Made by a program: the position numbers and the translations under genes. Of a stretch of 64,000 nt of DNA, positions 13,501 through 28,500 are shown piece by piece; within the stretch, counting starts at the first letter, position 1, and each line of letters starts with the position of its first letter. Location: the NCBI GenBank assembly GCA_036583965.1, contig JAZBQD010000018.1, positions 13,804,867 to 13,868,866 of the forward strand, read 5' to 3'. The DNA is from Prunella strophiata (taxonomy: Eukaryota; Chordata; Aves; Passeriformes; Prunellidae). The notes beneath the pieces were generated by a model, which saw nothing but the letters and a program-made list of their open reading frames with translations, made no database searches and was not told the origin of the DNA.

Positions 13501-16500
13501 CTGCAACACAGGAGTGCTGAGGTCCCAGTTCCATCTCAGGAACTGGAATGCAGATTGGATGCCTTGCATAAAGGAGGGGGTTTAGTTTCTGAGCATACCA
13601 ACTGGACAGATTTATTTGTAATCAGGGGCAGGATTGTTGATTGTCCCTCAACACAGCTGTGAGGAAGGCTAACAAGTCAGTAAGCCAAAGCTCATGGAAC
13701 TGAGCAAGTGTCAATGAAACCAGATCTGGGAAGGAAGCTTTGCCTTAGTGAGTGCAACAGAGAAGGCAGAAAGGAAGACATACCTAGCAGTGATTCAATA
13801 ACAAAACAGTTGACAATGTTGCTAGATAAAGTATTTCACTTTCCAATAAAGATATTTACCCCTACAGCTGCTCCTCTACTTACAGAGGATATGGTTGTGC
13901 TTTCCCTAAGAAAATGCACCCTTCAGCCTAACAAAAAAAAAAAAAAAAAAAAAAAAAAAAGCCAATTCTGATACCTCCAATGTTGGGAGAGAGAGAAATG
14001 TATAAAGAGTATTATTTTCTCCAAAAAGCTTTCCTACTTCATATAGTGATTTGCTACTGAAATTTCTCAAAGCAATAAGACCTGTGCCTGAAACCCTGTA
14101 TTATTAAAGTTTTCAGATACAATTCCACTACTGAAAACATCAGATGTTATTTGCAAAGCCTGAATCTCTATTCTTTCTTTTCCCATGAGAATATGATTTG
14201 CTCTTACAGTTACACATGCCCCCAGTTAGCTACACAGCCAACCCCCCTGCCAGCCCTACAGACAGAAGTGTCTCTCTATAACCACACCTCAGCACTGGTT
14301 TTATATTTATCTGGAGCACTGACGACTGCAGAGAGTGCAATCCACCCTCAAGGCTCACTATTTTCTTTTCAAATCAAGTTTTCTTCTAGTAAACCTGTCT
14401 GGATTTTCTCCCTGCTCTAGAGCTTTCCTGTAGCTTTACAATCTTAGATAATGAAAGGCCCTCAAGCACACACTGGGAATACAGACATAGCAGTTTTTTG
14501 GTTTTTAGAAGGTCTGCAGTATATAGACTTAAGGATTTTTAAGGAGGTCTCACAGCACATTAATACTTGTATGTCTTTGCATGTGTGCAGAGGCTATAAA
14601 AAAGAAGTGACATCCATTGCTGTGGAGGAAGCCATCTGGTAACAAAAGAGCCAGGGGGACTGGTGATACACCTCACCTAGAGACAACATATTTTGTTGAA
14701 GCACCAGGAGGCATCTGTAACAAAACACATCACCTCCCTCTTAGCTGTTCCAGAGAACTACCCCTCAGGGTTTGGTAAGAAGACAAGAAGTTTCTGAAAC
14801 TGTTCCAGGGGGAGTTTCCTAGACCATTGAGCCACTGCCTCACAAGCCTCAATACAGGCAGAATCCTGTGCTCTGCACTTCCTAATTCTTTCACAAGCAG
14901 CAGCCTTGACTTACAGGAAATACAACAGCTGGACTCATGAGTTCACCCTTCTACAGAAAAGTTGTTTCCTGTTCACCTCCTGGAAGTTCATGACTCACCT
15001 AAGGACAGACAGCTAAAAGGGCCTCCTATGACCCATTTGCTCTGCTGTTCCCTACTCTGAAATGCTGCCCTCATTGATTCTCTTGTCATGAAAGCGCTGG
15101 CCTCCAAAATCAGATTGGAATCAGAAGGGAGCAATAAATAATTTCCTTTTTAAAAAAAAAAAAGATCATTAAATAGACTGTGGGTTTTAGTAAAGATTAT
15201 TTACTGAAAGCTATTTAATAGTCCTGTCTTCTGATTAAGTTTATTCTTAGGCAATACAGGCCACTATAAAGAGAAAAATACTACAAAGCCATAATCATAT
15301 CAAGCAAGCAAGAAAACAAAATAAAGAGAAACAGACTTTCACACACTGCAACAAATCAGCTTTCCCCATCTGCAGGAAGGAAAGCTGGGGATAACTCCTC
15401 TAAGAAAGACCTTGCCTTAACAAACAGCAACACACCAGAACATGGTCTGGTTTTCATACCACAGACATTGTAAGTGGTTATACCATGATTCTGACCAAGT
15501 AAAAAGGCTGCTCAGAAAAGAAAAATGCGTAATGCCCATTTTCTTGGTGCATGGCAAAGTTCATCACTGAGCAAAAGGATGCCTCTGAAAGTCAAGGAAT
15601 CCAGCAGCAAACAATAGCATCAGTATTCAGTCAAGACTGAATTGCTCAATTGTCAGCGCTTTCCTCCAGAAGAAACAGTGGTGTTATTAACAACCAGCAA
15701 AATCCAAAATGGTGACAGTTTTACAATGCAAATTCCAAACATTTCCCAATGATGAACTAACAGAATGAAAATTCTCTAGTGAATTATGTTGATGCATGTG
15801 AGACCACAGGGTTATCTGGAACAGGAAGCTGGTGGTAACAGGACTTGTCAGCTGTGTTCACTCAGAGGTGGGAGGAACACACCCAGATCTGGTTTTTCAA
15901 ATTTTTTTCCTATCGTACAGACAAGTTCATCTTTGGTTTATAAATTGATGTGGACAAGTTCATATATAACTCACAAAACTATTTCAGAAGACTGTATATG
16001 ACATTCAAAACCCAACAAATAAATGAAACATTCAATGTCAGGAGCCACCAAATCAGAGTAAGATGTGGCTGAAATACTCATAGTTCTACCTTCGTGTTTC
16101 ATATTCTGATAATTACATGATTGTCATCTGGTCACATGCCCAACAGAGGAAAAGGGGCAACGAGATATGGCAGTAGTTGTTCTGCTTGTTTCTAAAACTG
16201 GAAAATGTTTTATTAAATTGGGAAAATTGCACAGGAAAGAAAAGAATGTAGATGCTGCAATTAGGTACTCAAATGCTGTTCCTGAGACATGCTGTTTCAT
16301 CTGTGCCTCTATCTCTGCATCTGAAATATTCAATGTACTGTTAGCAGCCTAATTTTTCAGAAGTGGTCAACAATTATGTCTTTTCCACTGTCTTGGTAGA
16401 TTATTCAGCAGTTTGCACTGTCCAGCAGACTTAAAAGCATCTGAACATATGGAGCACTACATAATGCCTTGAACTCCTATTGAACAGATCTTGAATGCAT

Positions 16501-19500
16501 CACACATCTAAGACTATTGGGTACTTTTTTACTCTACATCAGTGAGTAAACTGATTGCTCCTTCACACAGATTTCTTCAGATTACTGTCAAGAGAGATTA
16601 AGATTTACAAACCCCTTAATAGTGCACGAAGAGTGCCAAAGAAAAGATTAGAAAAATTAATACCCCCATCTTCACAGCAGAGTCAACTCTTGAATCGAAT
16701 CCAGATACAGAAGTCACTGGACAAAAGGTAACAGAGTTAGCTATTCAGGAACACTGTGTGTTAAGTGAGCACTTCACCTGTGAAATAAATACTCATGCAC
16801 TTCCATATCTAATCATAAGAGGTAGTTTAAGTAAGAATAAATAAGTAAATGTACATATGTGTACAGATTACTTAAAGTATATCTTTAAAACTTTTGAGTG
16901 TATACCTTTGAATGTTAGCAACGTCTTTTAACTTGTGAAAGCACAACTGAGAAACCCTCTCCCCCTTTTTTTTTTAAGAAGAGATTAAAAAAAAGACTGA
17001 AATAGTGTATTCACAGGGATATTTCTTTAAAAATCCATAGAGAAACCATTTCTTGTGTTCCTGATATATGCCACGAATAACTCTGCTTTTCAGAGACGCT
17101 AATCTGGATTTGATTCTGTCAACCTGACAAAGAATGCAAAAGAATTTTTTCAGAGGCCAAAACTGCAAAGATACCCACGGCACAAGAACAAGCCTTTCTT
17201 TTGGTAAGAAAAATAAAAAGGATGAAAAAGACTCTAAAATATAGCTGTGTAGTACCTTGCCTCTTAAGACATTGGAAGGGATAGAAGTGTGTGAAAAATG
17301 TAGCAGGAAATAGAAGAGAACGTATCAAAGTAAAACAGCTTGTCTATACTGCCTTGGAAAATCACAGGGCCTATAGTAAGGATAATATAATTGTATCAGA
17401 AATCCTATACAAAGAGAAATTTACCGGAGTGAAAAGAAAATAGACGAGTATGTAGGGACAAAAGAAGGTAAAAAACATTTTATTTGGCAACAGCAAAAAA
17501 AAAAAAAAACCTAAGGAAAAGAGGTTCTTAATATGTATCTGAAAAGAGAGAGGAAGGAAGCTATAAAACCATTATTGAACTGAAATGAGTGTTAAATCAA
17601 TGATGGTGTATAAGACAACAGATTTTAATTATCTCCACAAAGGAGAAAACTCTCAGTTAAATTATAGCAAACTACCTAACAAAGTGGGGGGAAAACAGGT
17701 CTTAAGGGGAGTAAGCACTCTTTAAGAGCCATTAGATGTATTCCCACATTACACAACAGAAGTATTAACTGCATTCAAGTCAGAAGGGGCTTTGCTTAAG
17801 AATAGTTTAGGAAGTCAGCAAAGCAAACTAAAGGGAGAGGCGATCAAGGTCCCAGAGGATGGTAGAAGAGCAAATACAGCAGCAACTTAAAAGCAAGAAG
17901 AGGAGGAGAAAGCAGTAATTCTAACATAAAAGACAGAAGGTGTAAACGCAGTGTAATTAAATTGAACAAGGAAAAAATACAGATGTAAAACACCACTTAG
18001 AAAGGGTAACCATAAAATACTACTATGAAGGAAAAGTGATCAGTTTATTACATGACTACTGCAGAAAAATTCTCAAAAATTTCCCAGCTTAACTTGTAGT
18101 AAAGAAACTCAGTGTGAACATCACATGAAACAAACGAAGACTAAATATCAGAATAAAGAGAAATCCACGTTCCTGGCACTTTTTTAAGAACAGGTTAGAC
18201 TAGCTCTTGACAAGGATCATGTGAACTCCAGAAGCAGATAAACTCCAAGGAGGACAGAGGAACTCCAAGGAGGGAAAGCTCTCTAAACCAGTACACCAAG
18301 GTGACCACAGCAGGAGTGCCAAGCACTGCCAAGATAACTGAGGGAACAATACAAGAGCCATCAAGTTTGGTTATGACTAAGCAAGACTGGAATCAACAGG
18401 GAAAACTAACTAGGGGCAAGCTGGTTGTTTAGGAGTAGCCTGGGATGGAGAAAGGGAGGTGTGAAGGAAAGGACCAACAACCACAGGCTAACCAGGTAAT
18501 GCTTCTCTCCTTGCCACCACAGCCTGCTGTTCTCAGTCCCTCACAAGAATCAAAGCTCCCTTCTGCTGCCAGGAAAACTGGGGCTGGGAGGGAGGGTTTG
18601 GCGCTCCCCCTGGCAAGCAGGGGAACAGCTGGGTACTGGGACAGAGCATCTGAGCATCACCATGCTGAGCCTTGCTCATCCCCACCTTCTCCTACCACTT
18701 TGCCAAGTTTCTTGTCATCCCTGAACTTCCACAGCACTTCTGCAGTGCCAAAGGAGCAGGATCTAAGTCCCACAACTCCATTCACCCTCAACATCTAAAA
18801 ATAATTCCCACAATATTCTCAGGGACAAAGTGATCTATTTCTGCCCTGGGGAGCATCACCAAGCTACAGTGCTACAGAAAGATGTAATTTGGTTTTGTAT
18901 TGACCACTCTGTAATAATTTCAGAGAAATATTTGGATTATTGCTGACTTCCCTTTTCATATGCAACTAAATCCTTTGACACCTGGGATATAACTTCAGCA
19001 ACCTTTGAAGGAGATGGGAGAAATGGTAAAACCATGAAGTGCAAGATTCCATCTGAATGAAATTATATCTACCAAATAAATATTCACCAGATAAATTTAC
19101 CTTTCTGGTCATCATTCATTGTAAACACTGACAGCAAGTTTTATGGACTCTGGATTCACTACAGTTTCAGAAAACCATGAGAAGTGTAGATGATAAGCAT
19201 TTACTTTGAGTCTAGAATGTATTTTAAGCGCAAATTTATTTCATTTACAATGTGGTTCTGAAAAAAATAAGCCTTTTCTCAAGTATCTAAAAAACCAAAG
19301 TGCACAGCAGTGTCTGAAATGCCCTTAGTCCTGTAATTATTCATTGATTTCTTTAATATTATTTTATGGGCCTGAAATTTGCCAATCTATTATCTATAAT
19401 AAATAATTATAGATAATTATAATTCACCTGCCACTGAAGACAGCAGTCCAAAATCCTCTGGTCATCTTCAAAATAGTAAGGGGGGAAATGCTCAATAATG

Positions 19501-22500
19501 AGCATTCTTAACAAAGACTGAGTGCTTTTGAAAGAAATTCCTGCTATATACTTCACATCTTAATGGAAAGTCTGGATCCCTGACCTCATTCCAAACATCT
19601 GTGAATGCAACATGTCCTAATATTCTCCACGGGAGTATCTCTAGAGCTCATGCCACTGTTAAAACATCCACTGAGAAGTCAAAAAAAAAAAAAAAAAAAA
19701 AAAAAAAAACAGTCAGATGAGCAGATGCTGGAAATTATCTTTTCCAGTCACCACACAATCATTTTCTCAGAGACTTATGGCCATTGTTACATAAGCTCGC
19801 TCCAGAAATGACACATAACATTTGCTAGACTACAGATGCAATAAAAAGGCCATGCATCTGGTAACTCAGAGAATATATTCTGTTTCCATTTGGTATTAAA
19901 TATTTTCCCCATTACAATTTATGCTCCCTGTTTTTCATCAGTCACAGGCTCTAACAAAAACTGCATTTCATCCTTTTCCTATCAAGAAACTGACACAAGT
20001 TAGCTTTCAGTATGATAGCACCTTCTGTGTAAGCATGGGCACCATACCAAAAAAGTAAGTTAATACAGTTTCATGGCATTCAGTTTGAACAATGGAAGTG
20101 TTTTATGATCCAGACAGACAGCACTGGATTCTGCACAGCCTGCTGTGGTGGTGATCTATCCCTGCTGAAGAGCTATTGATACAGTCACTGAAATGTGTTG
20201 TGCAATTGTTAAGCCATCCCTCAAAAGCCTGACATCAAAATAGTGTGGCAGTTTGTTAAGTGTTTTTCATTATAAAACTTCATAAAGATTTTCATTAATT
20301 AGATTTGTGCAATTCATTAAAATAAAATACAGTTATGGATGGCAGGAAAAAGCAGAGTAAAGACTATACTGTAGAACTATGAAAAACAAAAGAAGCTTTG
20401 CAACATACTTGAGCCAATCTCTACAATTTGGCAAAACAGCTCAAAACACTGAAAAATTGTCTCTCCTATGCAAAGACAGTTTTTAGGAAAGTGTGAAGAA
20501 CAACACTGACCCTAATTCAGACCCGAATGTGGTTTCAGATCAGAACAGCATACCAGAACAGAACACAACACTTATAAGGAACCATGACTATTACTGGGAT
20601 CGGGACTGAAAAGAGAAACATGGAAAAAAGAATTTTTCACAAGCTCTTCTATCACTTATCAACATATTTCTGCACTGCAGGCACAGCTTCCAACAGAAAG
20701 AAACAGGGAAGACAGCAGATTAGTCTCAGCTTCCTCTCAGTGATGCCAAGGGATCACTGATTTCCAGGAAGGCAAAGATATAATCACATGTCAAATACCA
20801 AGAAATGCAATTGCTATCAAGTCAGATCTAAGCACATCTAAGCACATGTCCCAGATGGAGAGTCTAGCCTGACTCAGAAGAAAACTGGGTACACAGCAGC
20901 TGCTCTATGAATCACTGCTCTGAAACAAAAGCTGGGCATGCAGCTGCTGAGAAGAACCAGAAAGAAACCATCCAGAAGGAAACCCCCCATCTTCTGAAAA
21001 GTTAGGGAACCCAGGTAGCAAGGAGTTTTGCAGAGCTCTCAGCCCCTGCTCTGTGTGCAGCCAACATGAGCCATATTTCACTTATTACACCCCACTTATT
21101 ACACAGGCAACAGAATGAAGAACAAAGAACTTTTACACAACAGAGCAACTGTCTGCAGCTCCAACCTCTCACTATGAAGCTCAAATACAAGGTAAAGGTT
21201 TCTAAGTCTGCTACTTCATAAATACAACAGATTGCATCCCAGATCCACATAAGCATTGAAGCTGGAGCTACAGAGATCCTGGATCCAAAGCTGGCCAATT
21301 GCCAAAACTTGAGTGTCCCCTGCAGCAGCATTAACTCTTTCATTTTGCTTTTTACTGGAAATGGCAAAAAAACTTATGGTGGTTTTCCCATTTATCCCAG
21401 CCATAATTAATCTGGGCATGACTATTTTAAACCAACTCATATTTACTCATCCCTACCATATAGATTTCTTCTTTAATAAGAACTTGTTGTTGTCTGTACT
21501 CTAGACTACAGAACCAGAGGCTGCACAATGAGAGCTCCCACTGTTAAGTCAGTGATATCAACACCTTGGTGGTTAACAAAGCAATAAAAGCAACTTCACC
21601 TAATGTCGATCTCTTTGCTACATGCACAGCTTTTTTAATCATTTATTGCAACTCACCAAAATTTCTCTTTGTTCTTCAAGATTTTTTAAAAAGTTTGAAA
21701 ACTCATGAAGGGATGCATCTGTAATATAAAATTATACAAAGAAAGTTTAATCATGTTGCAGGATGGCATTGGCAAAATATAGCCACTCATAGTCACTTCT
21801 TACCTACCTATGTATCTTTCATCATCAGTCTCTGCATCACCAATGAATTCAAATTTAAAGTCTCTCAGAGAATGGGCAAATTTTCTCTGGGCTGCTGAAA
21901 GGTCTGCAAGAAAAAAAGCACAGGTTGAAGGGTAAGCAGTCATTTTATGTAAGCCAGAAGATCTCTCCAGTGCCTAGAATAACCAACTTTTACAAGAAAC
22001 TCTTAACACAGGTCTGCCTAAGGACATTACAGGACATCCAGTGTTGCCTAACACTCTTTGATAAGGAATTTGTCACACAGATTTCTTTATGCAAAGCTAT
22101 ATAGTAGAAAGCACATGTGATCATGTGTATAGTATTACATCTATCCTTACAGTTCCCTTCAATTTAGGGCCCAGGCCATGAAAACAAATCTGTAATTACA
22201 GAAGTTAAGGGCACAACACTGTAAGTTGCACCAGTTGTCTTGCTCTGCTAACCTAAATTGACTCATATATTCATCAGCACAAATACACATCTTGGAATTT
22301 TTTAGATACTATACATAGATAGATCCACTAGTGAAACCTTTATACATAAATATACATAAACCAAATACAATAGATGTTGCACTTGAACTAGAAATTCCAT
22401 GGAGTTAAACTCTGCCAAAAGCTAAGTTAAATGCACAGCATTAAAATTAATTTTACATAATAACTGTGTTGTAATAGCTATAAAATATTTCCAGCAGCCC

Positions 22501-25500
22501 AAATTTAACCCACTAACATTTGACAATTTGAGATCAGACTCTTGCACTCCTCAGGAAGTAATCAGACTCCATATTCAGTCACAATATCATCATGATAAAC
22601 CCTCACTGAAATTCACAAAGCTGTAAATAAACAGTGTGCACACACTTTTCTGTTGTGCTGACACATGCAGGTTATGAATGCCACAAGTTCTGGAAGGATT
22701 CAATTGTTCAGTAGGAAAAAAAAAAAAGGATGCATGTCCTGGTACACCATCTACCCAGTAGTGAAGGTTTTACTCACATTTTTGTTGTCAGCCAAAGTTA
22801 AGGACAACTTAAAGTACTTAGTTAATCTATAATCTTTTTCTTATCACATGCAGTTCTGAAGGGTTAAGAACCCTTTTAACAGGCCAGCTAAGCATTTTGC
22901 TCTTTAATATTAACAGGCACTAAAAGATTACCAGCTTGGTCCTTTTTGTTCTAGTTTTAGGAGGGAGGCAATTTGTTTTGGGTTTTTTTTTTCCTTTTGT
23001 TTTGTTTTTTTTTGTTTTTTTTTTTTTTTTTTACCAACAACAAACAAAAAAAATCACCTAATTTTATTACCAGTCCTGCATATGACATATCATGCATTTT
23101 ATCACATGTCACAGTACAACCCCTCATACTGGAAGTTCAATTCAGCCACTTAAAAGGTTAAGTCAAATACTCTACAAACAACAAAACACAGTCTAAAATA
23201 AAAAAGAAAAATGCTTTTTGTTCCTTTTCCTTTCTTTCCACCCATTTCTCATTACACCTCTCCTTGCCCATTGTGTAACAGAGCTGTTCCCTCCTAAACC
23301 TGTGCATGTACCCTCCAACACATGATGTAGCAGGATGCTGCACAGGGTTGAAATAACAAGGATAAGAAGGTTGAAGGAAGCAGTAACCTAACTCCCATGT
23401 GAAAGGAAACACGGGTGTTTTAATTCAAATGTCTCGTGGGCTGAACAGCTGTTCATAAAGCAAACAGTGAAAGAAACAAGTTCTGTTGGCTGTGAAAGGC
23501 TTAAATATAGAAAATAACAAGGCTCTTAACCATCTAATGTTACACTTATTTGTGAGCCAGGTCCCAGCACAAGGCCGAAAAGAATTTATTTATGGGAGAA
23601 TGGTTCCAACAACACTCACTCTCCCAAACTTATTAAATTTTCTTCAGTCCAATAATCCCCTCCCAAAGCCCTGTCATATGAGAGTCAGCCCCACGCTACA
23701 GGAAAGAATTGTTTATTATGTTTTATCCTACTTGTAGAGGTAAAGCATTCAAATCATGTTGAGCAAGGTACATGCTAAGAGACTCATGCAGCACCACATG
23801 CACACAACACCCCCATTTCCCTTCACAGACTGAACAGGTACAATATTAGTGAATTTATGAGCCTTTCTAGAGTGCTGTCAAACTGCCACCTCTCTTGTGA
23901 CAGTGACAGCAAACAAAACTTATGGCCACACCCAGACTCTTTCAGTACAAAGTCCAACATCTACAATCAGCTTGAGAATGGGCTGAATTAAAACACTCAG
24001 CTTCCCACATTTATGCATTTCTCATTACTGAACCTGCTCAGGGATTGGAAATTACTGACCCAAGGACTGACTACTGTTGTTGGAAGCAATAACCTTTTCA
24101 CACATCAAAGCTATATTTGCAGAGTTCCTCATTAAAACCATGAAGACACATTAATTTTTTGCAACATATTTCCACAAATAATTTCTGAAATGTTTAAGAA
24201 CCATTACAGAAAATTTTGGAAATTTTCAGTGAGTGGGAGGGACTTGAGGGATTTAGGTCACAGAATAACAACCTGATGGGTTAAGAGAAGCTGCAGATAC
24301 CTGACTATTGAATCAACACCTGGAAGAAACAAGAAGAGATTGTCTGGATTTTAAGAACTTGGCACTTTCAAAAAAAGAAGTAACTGGAGCAAAATCAAAA
24401 CCTAGTATCAAGTAGCAATGGAGGAAAACTTTCTCAGAAGGTCAAAGCAAGAATACTGATTTCTTTTTTGTTAAGGCACAGGAAAAATTACAAGGATGGT
24501 GGCTGGAAACGAACAAACAGAAAAAAAGAGATAACATAGCTTTGTGGTGGATTTTCTTGCCACCTGACAAACCACAGCCAGAGTGAGATACCTGAGACCA
24601 CCTGCAGTCAAACCTTCCACTGTGGGACAAACAACATCAAACTGCTCTGATAAATTCCAAATGTCCTACAGTACATACACAGACGTTCACCCTACTATAA
24701 GCATTTATAAAAACAAAGTGGATGCTGATATCATCATAGGTACTATAATGCCTGACTATTATGCTACAATTTAAATGCTAAGCATTGTTGGTTGAATTAG
24801 AAATTTCATAAATGTAACTTGGCTTTCTTCCACGATGTGTCAGAAGACCTTTACTAGAGCAAAATTATTTGTCTGGCACTGACAGATACATCCCAGCATT
24901 GTTCCACACCAATATGAGAGCCTGCAGGACCAGTATGTGTTATATAGCAGACTGTAAACTCGAAAGGATTCCAGCTACAAACACTAGAATAAGAATAAGA
25001 CAGCACTTGAGCACAATTAGGTATCCAACAGCGTGAGCAGTTACGCTGGTTATGTGAATAATGCTGCGGCCCACTGAAGAGTAACTATTTTTTTCCCTTT
25101 AATCTTCACATTTTACAAAGTAACACCAAACTGAAAGATAAGGGAAGCAGCAATAGGGTTGCTCCTTGCTACAAGCTGCGGTTATCATTGAAAGGGAGGA
25201 ACAGGGCATTCAAGATCAAAGAGTGCTTTAAATATCAACCAAACACTAACACTGCTGAATACAATGGAATCCCGGCAAACCCATAAGGCAGAGTCATTTC
25301 AAAGATCCACCTTCTAAACACTAAAAGAAACTAAGCATCTGCTAAATGTTTTGACCAAAAGGCTGAAGACAGATTTCCAAGGAGAGAAGGGAGGGGACCC
25401 AAGGACACCAGGGGCTTTTAATTTTTTCTTTGGCATTGTTCATATCAGTACACTGTACTTTCATGTCTGGAAGCAACTATTTAAAAATACAGCAGAAGAG

Positions 25501-28500
25501 ACAGGAGCAGCTGCCTGCTTCCTCACTTTGCTCTGAAACACCTTGGTAACAAGTGCTCCTGTGAGTTTGTCCAGTGCCAGATGTGCTGCCAGTAGCCCAC
25601 ACAAAAACCTCGATATTTTTTCCATTTGGATTTGAAAGAAAACACTTTTGTTCCTTATCTGAATCGAGCTGAGCCAACATGAGACCATTAGTTGCTGGGT
25701 CGTGGCCAAGCCTCACTTAACAGCACCAGAATCCAATGATTCCCTTTAAGACCAGTACTAATCTCAGTGCTAGCCAAACAAACCAGAAGTCTTGCACAAA
25801 GCCTGACAATATTGCTTTCTAAAGCTATTCTGGATCTCTTTTGGAAGGCAGAAGACCTACACCTGTTTGTATGAGTGCTAATATTTTTCTACATCAATAT
25901 ATACATTTCTGCATCAAGCTTTTAAAGGACTGGAATTACATCACCATTCCTCATTCCTAACTTCAAGTTTCACTGACTCTTAACAGATACGCTCTGGGAA
26001 TGACAGATTTCCAGCAGCTGTATTTAACATGGTTTAAAACTGCTCTGGCTTCATTGAACAACATCCTCCCTAAAAAGCTAGAAGATTAACAAACACTTAG
26101 ATTTAACTACCAAGATCATCTTCAAGCTATTTTAAGGACTAATATTAGATTTCTCAAGATATTTTCTCTGCAGTGGGCCAAGATCAGGCAAGCCACACAC
26201 CATCGTGAAACAGGCAAGAACAAGCTGAGCCAGAGCTGGCCTCTCCCCTCTTCTTCCCAGGCATCAATCTCCTACAAGAGCCAACAAAGCAACTTCAGAG
26301 GAACTGAGCACTTAAAATAGTTTGCCCAAGAGCTGCAGTACAGACTCATATGATATTTTATACAAAAAATGCACCATGTCAACACTTTAAAAGCAACTCT
26401 GTGTTCCTTTTCTGTGTCCCCTTTCACAAGGTGAACAATGAACCTAATATAATCCATGACATCGAGAGCATGGACAGGATTTAGTCACTACCTTAGTAAG
26501 GTGGATAAAAGGATTAAATTTAGTAACTTAGCAGATGCAGGGCCTTGTGGCAGAATTCCTAGGAGCAGTAACACATTCCAACTCCCTAAAACCAAACAAA
26601 CTTTTTACTTCCTCATTTTTATCTGATAAATATATTGAAACAAGAAAATTCACAATGAAGCTAAAACACAAAGTTACTCATTCCCATCCAAAAACCTGAG
26701 TGGAAATCAAGTTCAAAGTCTAAGAGGTTTCTGGGGTCCCATTTTAATCATGCAATCACTACCCGAAGCAGCTCACAGGTTTCTGAAAGCTTAGCAATTT
26801 TGGCTATGAGAATTAAAAGCAATGTATTACTGCCTTGTCAAGCGGCTCAACTTCCCTTCCTGCTGTCTCCCCTGCAGAATACAGTGCATTTGGTCCATCC
26901 TACACCTTTAAAACAAATAAGGAAAAGCTCAACCTCTCACCATTTCAGTTTAATCCAACTAGCATCCTGCTCATGCTGGCCCAAAGGTTCCTCTCCAGCT
27001 GTCAACAACTTCACACACTCCTCATTCACATGCTCAGGTCTGAGGCAACTCCACATTAAGCGTACCAAAGTTACAAATTGTTTTACTACTTTGGAAAATC
27101 CCTCAGAAATTTTTCCAGGCACATAAGTGAGAGTTTAAATTTTCAAAATACAACAAAAAAGAGGGATGGCAGCAGCAATGTTTTAGCAAAAGTCTTTCAA
27201 ATTTTAACATGGAAAGGGTTTTTGCAAGTTGAAAAACAACCACATGCAACCAAACACTTTGCATCAAACAGAAAAAAAAGGAAATTGCAAGAGTAAAATG
27301 AAAAACAAACATCTCTAAGGTAATTTATATGTAAAAACATGAGATCAATAAGAATTTGAGCAATCTTAATCTCTAATGGAATTTTTTTTCTTGACATAGA
27401 TAAGAACCAATGTCATTCTTCTACTACACCAAAGTCCAGATTTTGTCATGACTCTCCCAACTAATGACAACCCAGAAGCTGAAAACAAAAGATATTTTTA
27501 GTGTTGAATCTAATAAAAAGAGAACTACTAATATTGGGGCAATGAATACCATTCCTCCAAACAGTGCCTCTTTCAGGAACCTACTGTTCCCAAATGTTTC
27601 TTCCACAGTGCTGGACATTCCCTATAACCAGTTTTACTGCATGCTGGGGTCATTAATTGTGATGTAATTTTGGGACAAGTAAAACCAGGCTATTTAGTCT
27701 GAACAAGTCACATTGTGGAGCACAAAAGACACATGCTAACCTCCCCACTTCTTAAAAAAGAGAACCCAAGCCTTGCAAGAATTTTACAATTTTCCTTCTT
27801 TCAAATGCATAATCCCATGGTCTAAATGCCACTATTCCCCATACCAATCAGAACAGGTAAGTTAAGAAATCTTTCCAATGTCAGCAGAGTAGACTAATTT
27901 TCTTCATAAATATGCAAAATTGTTTAGATGCCACAACCTCCAACCATTGTTTTCTCCTACAGAAAGTATGCAGCACAATAAGATAAAATATGTATCAATT
28001 TATTTATCTTTTTTTTTTCTGCCTTCTTTAGTTCTACAACTTTTATCAGTGAAAACAGACTTGACTAATTTCTCCTCTTTCTACCCTTGCAACTACAAGG
28101 GTACAAACTCCCTAATTCTCCACATCAAGAAACATGTAATTAACATGTTAATTACCACATATGAAATAAAGTAGCATCTTAGGAAAGTATGGGAAAAATG
28201 CCAAGTCCTGTTGGTATTGTCCCTCGGCTGCACCACACCTTCTTGGGCTCTGGTTATTTGCCTTTTTAGTTGGATCTTTGAAATCTGCCAGAATCCCTAC
28301 TCCACCCTGCCAAGGGCATTTTCCTCTTTGCATCAGAGGCATTAGGCAAAAAAGCACATTTAGTATCTCAGCAATGATTAAGGTTTTTCTAAAGCATCTC
28401 CAACCAGCTCTTGCGAAAAAAGTGTTCCCACCCCTCTGCAAACTCAGAGGGTGACTACATCTTTCAGTTCTGCTTTTCAGGAACAGCATAAGTTACATTA

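Larger units (their letters stand above)
9476..21656 (-). other. ARHGAP10: ARHGAP10 intron 3 (12,181 bp)
   Basis: Unique-looking, AT-rich sequence with three long A runs and two small repeats. The parts at 10240-10930, 12870-13240 and 18440-18790 are less AT-rich and carry chance frames of 85-149 codons. About 17640-18300 is purine-rich on the plus strand. No mobile element could be named. Confidence 0.85.
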
